This document shows positions 55,339 through 64,000 of a stretch of 64,000 nucleotides of DNA, one piece after another. Numbering within the stretch: position 1 is the stretch's first letter; the number at the start of each line of letters is the position of its first letter. A model generated the notes under the pieces. The model was not told the DNA's origin. It searched no databases and worked only from the letters and a program-made list of their open reading frames with translations. This DNA comes from Blepharisma stoltei (taxonomy: Eukaryota; Ciliophora; Heterotrichea; Heterotrichida; Blepharismidae), in contig CAJZBQ010000045.1 in NCBI GenBank assembly GCA_914767885.1, forward strand, positions 699,136 through 763,135. The letters run 5' to 3'. Made by a program: the position numbers and the translations under genes.

Positions 55339-57854
55339 ATGATCCAATCCATATTTGAGAACGAAGACAGTCAGGCCTGTGATAAGAATAAATTTTGGAT
55401 GAATTGTGATAGCATCCCATCCTCTCCATTATATGAAGGAATTCTTATTGAGCGTACCAAAAAAGGCCTGGTCTCAAATCTATACATATTATCAGGTTCA
55501 GCGTTATTTAAGGCTAACCCAGAAACGTTTATTGTGACCAAAGTCACAATTTTGAAGTGAAAAATAATTCAAATTTTGGTCGATGGAAGTGAAAAGGACA
55601 AGAATTACGGCTTCAGAATAGGCCATTTAGGGCTTTATCGAGATTTTTATGCCCAAAATCAAGACGACTTAAACAACTGGATAGCACAGCTGTCTAGTAT
55701 AGGAATTATGACTGAAATTGAAAATGACTATTGCATATTAGAAGAAATTGGTAAAGGGTCGTTTTCAACAGTTCAACTGGCAGTCGAAAAAGTGACTTCA
55801 AAAAAGTTTGCCATAAAGTGCACAAGGAAATCAGATTTAGGAAAAAGAAAATATGGCTTTGAATATATGAGAAATGAGATCGACATCATGAGGAAGTTAG
55901 ATCATCCAAACATTCTTAAGCTAATCAAAGTTTATGAAGACCAAAATTCTGTCTTTTTAGTTTTTGACTATATTGAAGGCGGCGATTTACGAAGAAAAAT
56001 AAGCTTGAAGAAAAAATTTGAAGAATGTGAAGCAAAGCGATTAATTCAAAAATTGCTGACTCCCAAGCGAACAAAAAAAATTATTTAGCTTAATTTTTTT
56101 TAAAATGCAGGGTGTTAAAAATTCAACAGAATTAGATAGAGATTTCATTATACTAATTACCACTTATATGTCAAAATTTTTTTCATAAAATTTTTGTTCG
56201 CTTACTAACTCACCCCCCTCATCCTTGATCGAACGACTAGCCATCGTTCGATCAAGGATGGGGATTAAAAAAAAATTTTTTGGGAAAAAATTTTTATATA
56301 TAAAATAAAAAAATATATATATATTTATTTTTTATTTACTTTTAAATAAGAGGGTTAAGAGTATTTAATAATTATTTTTACAGCAAAAAATTGAATTATT
56401 TTCATAAAAATACCAATTTTTAATATTTTGATTTTTTGGTTACCCCTTTAAACTGTATAAATTTTAATTTGTTCCTTATTAAATTAAATTTTTTTTTTTA
56501 AAATTTTAAAGAATCTCTATTTTATTATATTATTGAGTTTTTAAGCCTAGGTTTATGACTAAATCACTTCAGATGGTTGATTACAAAGCTCCTTGTCGTC
56601 TCAAAGTCTCTGAAAGCAACTTCATTATGTACATCTTCCCAGGCTTTTGATAACTAATATATTTTATATATATAAAAATTTGCATGATATGAAATCGTTC
56701 GATCAAGGATGGGGGTTATTTCCCCAATTTTTAGGTATTTTTACAGTCAATCGTTCGGTCAAGGATGGGGGGGGAGTAAGGTGTGTTTTTGGGTAAAAAA
56801 GGGATTTTACAACGGTTTTGTTCGATCACGGAGGGGGGTGAGAGTTATCGAGTATCATGAGTCTTTGAACATCACTCATCGGGATATTAAACTAGAAAAT
56901 ATCCTTATTGTAGACAGGGAGGAAGATATAGACTTTAAACTAGCTGACTTTGGCTTGGCAATTGAAGCTTGTGGGGAGATAAAAGGAAGCTGTGGATCAC
57001 TGGGATATGCAGCTCCTGAAGTTTTGAGAGGAAAAATATATAATTCAAAGATAGACGTTTTTAGCGCTGGAATAATCCTCTATATGCTACTTTCCGGCCG
57101 TGCACCTTTTCCGGGCAAAACAACCAATGAAGTATTTTTAAAAAACCGAGAATGCAATATAAAATTCAAAGGAAAAAGGTGGTCAGAAATCTCCTCACTC
57201 CCCTCCATGAGCTAACAAAATTTTCACAAAAGGTTAATTTTTTTTTAAGAAATTATTTATGAATTTTATAGTAAAATAATATTTTTTAAAATTTAAAAAA
57301 TCCAATTCGCAAAATTTGGAAAGCAAATATTTATTTAATTTGTAAAATTTATATTTTAAAATGCAATTTGTTTTAAATTAAACAGAATTAGTTAAAGATT
57401 TTATATTCTAATTATCATTTATATATAACATTTTGTCATAAAAAAAATTTTTTTATTAAAATCGTTTTTTATTTGCTCACGAAGGGTGGGATTTTGGGCA
57501 AAAAATAGGGGTTTTCCAAATGGTTTTGTTCGCTCACGGAGTGGGGAGTCAGAAGCTATTAATTTCATAAGAAAAATAACTTCATATGACCCAGACCTAA
57601 GGCCAAGTGCAAAAACTGCCCTTCAAGACGAGTGGTTTGAAAGTGGAAAAGATCAAAATGAAAACGAAAAATATGATAAAGATTTTTCAGACAGACTAAA
57701 TAGGCTACAGATAAATCAATGCTTTACAGAAAATGCCAAAGAAAACTCTGGAAATATTTTGATGAAAATAAATCAAGAATATTCTCCAGCTAAGCAGCTT
57801 ATAATATTATACATAGTAAACTTTACAGCTGTAAAGGAACGATTTAAAGAATAA
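55339..57854 (+). CDS. PH-domain protein kinase (CAMK-like), split by two MITE-like IESs
   Basis: 459 residues after removing IESs 56057-56838 and 57195-57548 (ATG 55339, MIQSIFENED). Same layout as 47768-49075: a PH-like domain (LYEGILIERTKKGLVSNLY, FRIGHLGLYRDFYAQNQDD, WIAQLSSIGIMTEIEND), then kinase GKGSFSTVQLA, FAIKCT, EIDIMRKLDHPNILKL. The first junction gives KRLIQKLL-RVIEYHESLNITHRDIKLEN, the second KRWSEIS-SEAINFIRKI; both align gap-free with the intact paralogue. DFGLAIE, CGSLGYAAPEVL and DVFSAGIILYMLLSG complete the domain. Functional only if both insertions, and the one nested in the first, are removed. Confidence 0.94.
56057..56838. mobile_element. MITE-like IES, TGA duplication, containing a nested IES
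   Basis: 782 bp: TGA-CTCCCAAGCGAAC at left, CGATCACGGAGGGGGG-TGA (56839-56841) at right. The outer element alone is about 211 bp of CTCC-family sequence; the rest is the nested element. The duplication lacks TA. Excision restores the kinase between LLR and VIEY. Confidence 0.9.
56206..56776. mobile_element. Nested MITE-like IES, CATCCTTGATCGAACG subfamily, TAA duplication
   Basis: 571 bp inside the previous element: TAA-CTCACCCCCCTCATCC at left, GATGGGGGGGGAG-TAA (56777-56779) at right. Core almost the same as 23355-23969. It split the host's inner GTTCGCTCAC...GGTGGG block, so it inserted after the host element. Confidence 0.9.
57195..57548. mobile_element. MITE-like IES, TCA duplication
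   Basis: 354 bp: TCA-CTCCCCTCCATGAG at left, CTCACGGAGTGGGGAG-TCA (57549-57551) at right. TCA is the complement of the TGA used by the first insertion in the same gene. Excision restores the C-lobe. Confidence 0.92.
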
Positions 57855-58020
57855 ACCAAGTAATTTAAATCCACTAAATCACATATAATTTAAATTTTAT
57901 TTATCTTAAAAGTTTGCTACTAAATTCCTTAAAGCTTCTTGATAAATGAGAATTCACCCTTTATTTCATTTAAAATTCTTCTACTCCAGTTCACTGCTTC
58001 GTAATAATTTTAATTATGCA

Positions 58021-58311
58021 TTACTCCCCTCCATAAACGAATAAATCATTAGAAAAATCCACTATTTTTTGCCCAAAAACCCATCCTCTCCTTAAGCGAA
58101 CAATAATATTATCATGAAATCTCTAGCTAATTCTGTTTAATTTTAAACAGCTTGCGTTTTTAAAATATAAATTTTACAAATTAAATTAATTTTTGCTTCT
58201 CAATTTTTACAAATTTGGAAAGAAAAAATTTTCTATAAGGTTATATATAATTTTTAAAAAAAAAATTAGCCCCATCCTTGAGCGAATTGTCCGCTCACGT
58301 AGGGGGTAGAG
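58021..58311. mobile_element. MITE-like IES, TTA duplication (intergenic)
   Basis: 291 bp: TTA-CTCCCCTCCATAAACG at left, CTCACGTAGGGGGTAGAG-TTA (58312-58314) at right. Diverged CTCC-family copy in inverted orientation, with CTAGCTAATTCTGTTTAA in the core. 57855-58020 is spacer. Confidence 0.85.
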
Positions 58312-58411
58312 TTAGGATAAATTAATAAATAGAAAAACTATATAAAATTTTGTTTCTGGTAACAAATTCAGCCTAATTTATTGCAAATTTACAGATTAGC
58401 AAAAATATTTC

Positions 58412-58809
58412 TAACTCCCCCCCCTCCCCCCCCCCCTCCGTGAGCGAACAAAACCATTAGAAAAATCGCCATTTTTTGACCAAAAACCCACCCTCCGTGA
58501 GTGAACAAAAATTTTTTTAATAGAAAAAATTTTAATGGAAAAAAAATTTTGATATATAAGTGATAATTAGTATAATGAAATCTAGAGCTAATTCTGTTTA
58601 ATTTTAAACAAATTGCGTTTTAAAACATAAATTTTGCAAATTAAATTAATATTTGCTTCCCAATTTTTGCAAATTAGGATTTTTTTAAATTTCGAAAAAA
58701 ATATTTTTTTATAAAATTTATATATAAATTTTTTTTTAAAAAAAAAAATTAACCCCCCTCCGTGAGCGAACAAAATTTTTTTGTTCGCTCACGGAGGGGG
58801 GGGGGGGAG
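58412..58809. mobile_element. MITE-like IES, TAA duplication (intergenic)
   Basis: 398 bp: TAA-CTCCCCCCCCTCC at left, GGGGGGGGGGAG-TAA (58810-58812) at right. Near-identical to 15667-16052 in the opposite orientation, including GCCATTTTTTGACC and CTAGAGCTAATTCTG. Confidence 0.92.
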
Positions 58810-58812
58810 TAA

Positions 58813-59250
58813 GATCTTGTATATCTAGCAAATAAATCAGCTTTGGAAATTCATGGCCAAACTTTTGCTCTCACAAACACCTTAAGTAAGCCCTGATGAC
58901 GATGAACTCAAGATTTCCTGATATAAGTAAAGGTTGAGAAGCTATTTTGGAAGAGTTTTGTAAGATATGCCAGAAAAGAAGTTTTCCTTGAATTGAGAAT
59001 TCCAGTTAGCCTTAGATCTACAATAGTTTAAGTTAAAGTTCAAGTGAAAGCTTTTTTTTCTCTCACTGATGAGGGTTAATTTTATTTTTAAAAAAATTAT
59101 GTAATCAAAAATTTAAAAATTTACAATAAAATTTGGAAAACAAATACGTATTTAATTGTAAACTAAACCCCATAATAATAAATCCGTGTAAATGGAAATG
59201 CTCTTGGAGAGAGCTTATTCTGACTATACCATTTAATTATTATGGTATAA
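58813..59250. other. Intergenic region with an MITE relic
   Basis: 59045-59170 retains CTCTCACTGATGAGGGTTAA and the AT-rich core of the CTCC family without ends. Before it, ATGACGATGAACTC near 58893 starts a frame that continues for about 33 codons if a candidate 15-nt intron (gtaaaggttgagaag) is removed, giving FPDITILEEFCKICQ; too little to call. Confidence 0.4.
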
Positions 59251-59871
59251 GGCAAGATTTTTTTCCATTGGAATGGACTGCTGATCGGCCCTCCAGGAAC
59301 TCCTTTTGAAGGTGGAAAATTTCACTTCGAACTAATTTTCCCTTCCAATTCCCACCTTCTTCTCCCAAATTTTTCTTCAAAAATTAGAATTTTCCACCCA
59401 AACGTGAGTCTGATGGGAAAGCATGCATACAAGTCCTCAGCCTTACTTGGAGGCCAAATATATCAATAAGTTGTGTCTTGAATTCTATATGTGTTTTGCT
59501 AACTACACCCTTCCTGAGCGAGCAAATCATTGGAAAAATTCTTCATTTTGACCAAAACTCCCCCTCCATTTTTGCATAAATTTTAATATATATGTAATAA
59601 TTAATATAATGAGATATCAAGCTAGTTCTGTTGAATTTTAAACATTTTGCATTTTAAATAATAAATTTAAAATTGATTTAAATTTTTGATTTCTAATTAT
59701 TTTAAATTTCGAAAATTTTTTTTATTATAACATTTACATATAAATTTTAAGAAGAAGATTTCTTTGAGAGAACAAATTTTTTTCACGGGGGGAGTAAGAG
59801 AGCCCTACCCTGATATAGGGTATTTTAACGACGCATCTACTGTTATTAGAGCTGACAGATTAGCTTATTAA
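59251..59871 (+). pseudogene. Ubiquitin-conjugating enzyme (E2)-like gene, frameshifted and split by an IES
   Basis: The E2 core is clear: WNGLLIGPPGTPFEGGKF, FELIFPSN, KIRIFHPNV, then after a one-base frame slip near 59410 DGKACIQVLS (catalytic Cys), LTWRPNISISCVL, and over the IES junction NSICVL-LREPYPDIGYFNDAS. The 295-bp insertion 59500-59794 is removed cleanly at TAA. E2 enzymes carry ubiquitin as a Cys thioester. The N-terminal helix is missing, a TAA precedes the fragment and a base is missing between HPNVS and DGK. Either a decayed duplicate or a sequence error in an otherwise good gene; the missing start favours decay. Confidence 0.7.
59500..59794. mobile_element. Diverged MITE-like IES in the E2-like gene, TAA duplication
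   Basis: 295 bp: TAA-CTACACCCTTCCTGAGCGAG at left, TTTCACGGGGGGAG-TAA (59795-59797) at right. Old copy of the CTCC family. The junction LCVLL-REPYP is in frame with the downstream half of E2. Confidence 0.8.
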
Positions 59872-59956
59872 AGAGTTGCAAGACAGACAATATACAGCTA
59901 ATTTTGCAAAATAATATCAATAATAAAAAATTTATAGAAACATGTTATTATAAAAT

Positions 59957-61156
59957 ATGGCTGAAAGCTTGATTTTTGCAGAGTCTGATTGAAATATTAA
60001 GGCAGCGCTTTCTTTGATTAACACCCTAATGTCTTACAGAAATAATGAAATTTTGGTAGAGAAATTAAAAGAGTCAGAAATTTGGGCGATAACTGAGGTT
60101 TTCAACAGCATGAACAGTGAGAGGTTAGCGGAGTTTTGCAAAAATACTAAAATTTCGTTAGAGACCAAGATTTGCGAAGCTATAGGTTGTATTGGAATAC
60201 AAACCTCTGATTCCAGCTGGTATAAGAGATCATTTATCATGGATGCACAAACAAAAATTGATGAGTTTGAAGATCATGTTAATGAGCAAAATATTGTAAT
60301 TGCAGAAATTAAGTCTTATTTCCGTCCAAAGCAATGCCTGCAGACCAAGTGGGGGTATTATTTACTAATCTCAATCTTTTGAGATTTCTCAAAAGAAGCT
60401 CGTTTCTACAGAAATGGCAAATGAATATATCTGATTTCTAAAGATTCTGAACCAAAATTGACTGAAAACAAAGAGTTCAAGTTGGCTTATCTAAAAGTTT
60501 CAGAAGAAGACCTCAATGCTATAAAAGCCGACTTGGAAAATGAAGTCGAAATTCATCTAGAAAATTCAAGACAAGAAAAAATGATTAGCACAATCAAAGA
60601 AGATAAAACGTATTTTGAGGATCCTCAGAAAAATATAAAAAAGTGGACAATTAAGAAAATTTCTTCAGATTATTCTCCTGCAAAAGCCAATGATATGGAA
60701 ATAGTCGCGGAAAGCCTAAGAAAAGAAATGCAGGCTAATAAGGAATTAATTCAAAAAAATAAAGTTTTGCAAGAAGAGAAACAAAAAATTAATGAAGAGC
60801 TCATTAAAGAAAAAGAAAAATTAGGGAAGGCCGAGGATAAATGCAAAGGAATGGCAGCAATCCTTGAAGAAAAAGAACTTAAAGAAAAAGATGAAATCAT
60901 CCAGAAAATGAAAAATGTTCAAGAAGAATCTAAAAAAGAGCAAGAAAAGCCTCCAAAGCTGCCAGAAGAACCTCCAAAGCTGTTTGAAGAACCTCCAAAG
61001 CCGTCAGAAGAACCTCTAGAGCTGTCAGAAGGCTCTTTCGGTCCATTTACAATTTTTAATCAAAGAAAGTTAGGTCTGCCAAATCTTATCAATACTTGCT
61101 ATTTTAATGCAGTTTTGCAAGCCTTGGCAAGCAATGATAGGTTTGTAGGGTGTTAG
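59957..61156 (+). CDS. Ubiquitin-specific protease (USP), truncated by the telomere
   Basis: ATG 59957 (MAESLIFAESDWN). About 130 residues of helical N-terminal domain are followed by a long charged coiled coil (residues about 160-320) and five PP-containing repeats (KPPKLPEEPPKLFEEPPKP). Next comes the catalytic Cys box GLPNLINTCYFNAVLQAL near residue 377, with the nucleophile in NTCYFN. Only about 8 codons later the sequence turns into telomere repeat, which supplies V-G-C and a TAG stop. The His box and most of the USP fold are absent, so this copy cannot be an active protease. The full gene presumably exists on other chromosome versions or in the germline. Confidence 0.92.
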
Positions 61157-64000
61157 GGTGTTAGGGTGTTAGGGTGTTAGGGTGTTAGGGTGTTAGGGTG
61201 TTAGGGTGTTAGGGTGTTAGGGTGTTAGGGTGTTAGGGTGTTAGGGTGTTAGGGTGTTAGGGTGTTTAGGGTGTTAGGGTGTTAGGGTGTTAGGGTGTTA
61301 GGGTGTTAGGGTGTTAGGGTGTTAGGGTGTTAGGGTGTTAGGGTGTTAGGGTGTTAGGGTGTTAGGGTGTTAGGGTGTTAGGGTGTTAGGGTGTTAGGGT
61401 GTTAGGGTGTTAGGGTGTGTTAGGGTGTTAGGGTGTTAGGGTGTTAGGGTGTTAGGGTGTTAGGGTGTTAGGGTGTTAGGGTGTTAGGGTGTTAGGGGTG
61501 TTAGGGTGTTAGGGTGTGTTAGGGTGTTAGGGTGTTAGGGTGTTAGGGTGTTAGGGGTGTTAGGGTGTTAGGGTGTTAGGGTGTTAGGGTGTTAGGGGTG
61601 TTAGGGTGTTAGGGGTGTTAGGGTGTTAGGGTGTTAGGGTGTTAGGGTGTTAGGGTGTTAGGGTGTTAGGGTGTTAGGGTGTTAGGGTGTTAGGGTGTTA
61701 GGGTGTTAGGGTGTTAGGGTGTTAGGGTGTTAGGGTGTTAGGGTGTTAGGGTGTTAGGGTGTTAGGGTGTTAGGGTGTTAGGGTGTTAGGGTGTTAGGGT
61801 GTTAGGGTGTTAGGGTGTTAGGGTGTTAGGGTGTTAGGGTGTTAGGGTGTTAGGGTGTTAGGGTGTTAGGGTGTTAGGGTGTTAGGGTGTTAGGGTGTTA
61901 GGGTGTTAGGGTGTTAGGGTGTTAGGGTGTTAGGGTGTTAGGGTGTTAGGGTGTTAGGGTGTTAGGGTGTTAGGGTGTTAGGGTGTTAGGGTGTTAGGGT
62001 GTTAGGGGTGTTAGGGTGTTAGGGTGTTAGGGTGTTAGGGTGTTAGGGTGTTAGGGTGTTAGGGTGTTAGGGTGTTAGGGTGGTTAGGGTGTTAGGGTGT
62101 TAGGGTGTTAGGGTGTTAGGGTGTTAGGGTGTTAGGGTGTTAGGGTGTTAGGGTGTTAGGGTGTTAGGGTGTTAGGGTGTTAGGGTTAGGGTGTTAGGGT
62201 GTTAGGGTGTTAGGGTGTTAGGGTGTTAGGGTGTTAGGGTTGTTAGGGTGTTAGGGTGTTAGGGTGTTAGGGTGTTAGGGTGTTAGGGTGTTAGGGTGTT
62301 AGGGTGTTAGGGTGTTAGGGTGTTAGGGTGTTAGGGTTGTTAGGGTGTTAGGGTGTTAGGGGTGTTAGGGTGTTAGGGGTGTTAGGGTGTTAGGGTGTTA
62401 GGGTGTTAGGGTGTTAGGGTGTTAGGGTGTTAGGGTGTTAGGGTGTTAGGGTGTTAGGGTGTTAGGGTGTTAGGGTGTTAGGGTGTTAGGGTGTTAGGGT
62501 GTTAGGGTGTTAGGGTGTTAGGGTGTTAGGGTGTTAGGGTGTTAGGGTGTTAGGGTGTTAGGGTGTTAGGGTGTTAGGGTGTTAGGGTGTTAGGGTGTTA
62601 GGGTGTTAGGGTGTTAGGGTGTTAGGGTGTTAGGGTGTTAGGGTGTTAGGGTGTTAGGGTGGTGTTAGGGTGTTAGGGTGTTAGGGTGTTAGGGTGTTAG
62701 GGTGTTAGGGTGTTAGGGTGTTAGGGTGGTGTTAGGGTGTTAGGGTGTTAGGGTGTTAGGGTGTTAGGGTGTTAGGGGTGTTAGGGTGTTAGGGTGTTAG
62801 GGTGTTAGGGTGTTAGGGTGTTAGGGTGTTAGGGTGTTAGGGTGTTAGGGTGTTAGGGTGTTAGGGTGTTAGGGTGTTAGGGTGTTAGGGTGTTAGGGTG
62901 TTAGGGTGTTAGGGTGTTAGGGTGTTAGGGTGTTAGGGTGTTAGGGTGTTAGGGTGTTAGGGTGTTAGGGTGTTAGGGTGTTAGGGTGTTAGGGTGTTAG
63001 GGTGTAGGGTGTTAGGGTGTTAGGGTGTTAGGGTGTTAGGGTGTTAGGGGTGTTAGGGTGTTAGGGTGTTAGGGTGTTAGGGTGTTTAGGGTGTTAGGGT
63101 GTAGGGTGTTAGGGTGTTAGGGTGTTAGGGTGTTAGGGTGTTAGGGTGTTAGGGTGTTAGGGTGTTAGGGTGTTAGGGTGTTAGGGTGTTAGGGTGTTAG
63201 GGTGTTAGGGTGTTAGGGTGGGTGTTAGGGTGTTAGGGTGTTAGGGTGTTAGGGTGTTAGGGGTGTTAGGGTGTTAGGGTGTTAGGGTAGGTGTTAGGGT
63301 GTTAGGGTGTTAGGGTGTTAGGGTGTTAGGGTGTTAGGGTGTTAGGGTGTTAGGGTGTTAGGGTGTTAGGGTGTTAGGGTGTTAGGGTGTTAGGGTGTTA
63401 GGGTGTTGGGTGTTAGGGGTAGGGTGTTAGGGTGTTAGGGTGTTAGGGTGTTAGGGTGTTAGGGTGTTAGGGTGTTAGGGTTGTTAGGGTGTTAGGGTGT
63501 TAGGGTGTTAGGGTGTTAGGGTGTTAGGGTGTTAGGGTGTTAGGGTGTTAGGGTGTTAGGGTGTTAGGGTGTTAGGGTGTTAGGGTGTTAGGGTGTTAGG
63601 GTGTTAGGGTGTTAGGGTGTTAGGGTGTTAGGGTGTTAGGGTGTTAGGGTGTTAGGGTGTTAGGGTGTTAGGGCTGTTAGGGTGTTAGGTGTTAGGGTGT
63701 TAGGGTGTTAGGAGTAGGTTAGGGTGTTAGGGTGTTAGGGTGTTAGGGTGTTAGGGTGTTAGGGTGTTAGGGTGTTAGGGTGTTAGGGTGTTAGGGTGTT
63801 AGGGTGTTAGGGTGTTAGGGTGTGTAGGTGTAGGGTGTTAGGGTGTTAGGGTGTTAGGGTGTTAGGGTGTTTGGGTGTTAGGGTTGTTAGGGTGTTAGGG
63901 TGTTAGGGTGTTAGGGTGTTAGGGTGTTAGGGTGTTAGGGTGTTAGGGTGTTAGGGTGTTAGGGTGTTAGGGTGTTAGGGTGTTAGGGTGTAGGGTTGGG
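61146..64000 (+). repeat. Telomere, TGTTAGGG repeats
   Basis: About 2,855 bp of TGTTAGGG (CCCTAACA on the other strand), the repeat known from Blepharisma. The G-rich strand runs 5' to 3' toward the window edge, as at a true chromosome end. Most units are perfect; scattered variants are TGTTAGGGG, TGTGTTAGGG, TTGTTAGGG and units missing a T, which may be slippage or long-read error. No non-telomeric spacer divides it from the USP gene. Confidence 0.97.

Noticed and set aside
57180-57556. TCAGAA as the junction repeat of the second kinase IES
   Set aside because: It is also in frame but deletes four residues relative to the paralogue and leaves element bases; TCA fits the alignment and the CTCC tips.
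61146-64000. CRISPR-like or internal satellite array
   Set aside because: The 8-bp unit without spacers, outward G-rich strand and position at the end identify a telomere.

Overview
The window looks like the end of a macronuclear-type chromosome from a heterotrich ciliate, most likely Blepharisma, in a version that still carries germline-limited insertions (IESs). Four signs support this. (1) TGA reads as tryptophan inside conserved motifs, such as the PRMT1 double-E region, the DHHC palmitoyltransferase core and the glucosidase II catalytic motif, while TAA and TAG end genes. (2) Spliceosomal introns are only 15-16 nt (six found). (3) The right end is about 2.85 kb of TGTTAGGG telomere, G-rich strand pointing outward. 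(4) At least 16 insertions of 150-845 bp break conserved reading frames. Removing each one between its short flanking direct repeats restores the protein, and every complete gene then has a length divisible by three (a frameshifted E2 fragment is the exception). One insertion sits inside another.

Layout. 1-9450: minus-strand genes for a kelch protein (runs off the left edge), a DHHC S-acyltransferase, a Tim44/mL45-like protein, a DOT1-like methyltransferase, a membrane protein and a P-type ATPase pseudoenzyme. 10.4-18.0 kb: a small protein, PRMT1, a PP2C phosphatase, a Cys-rich surface protein and an SK-like K+ channel, then tRNA-Ile(AAT). 20.4-29.2 kb: a protein kinase, NF-YC, a Myb-like protein, PEX19 and a C2-domain protein. 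29.5-39 kb: glucosidase II alpha, tRNA-Asn(GTT), cystinosin, an alpha/beta hydrolase, a novel protein, a second copy of the kinase and an F-box/zinc-finger protein. 39.7-49.1 kb: a GRAM-VASt lipid-transfer protein, a MORN-repeat protein, a broken-up membrane-protein region and a PH-kinase. 49.1-52.7 kb is gene-poor and full of repeat relics. 52.7-61.2 kb: a CDPK, a second PH-kinase split by two IESs (one carrying a nested IES), an E2-like pseudogene and a deubiquitinase gene cut off by the telomere.

Two IES classes dominate. The first is a MITE-like family with CTCCCC.../...GGGGAG ends and TNA target duplications (TAA, TTA, TGA, TCA); it has two subfamilies, with inner TIR sequences CCGTGAGCGAAC and CATCCTTGATCGAACG. 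The second is a SINE-like family of 335-616 bp with 5-11 bp target duplications, an AAAATGGC-type start and a short AT-rich tail. Other insertions have unrelated ends (AGCCAGC, TTAT, AATT, ACCC repeats). Genes are densely packed on both strands, with gaps as small as 1 bp. The natural reading is a somatic chromosome assembly with IESs retained or inserted; that is inference. I identified no promoters or operators.
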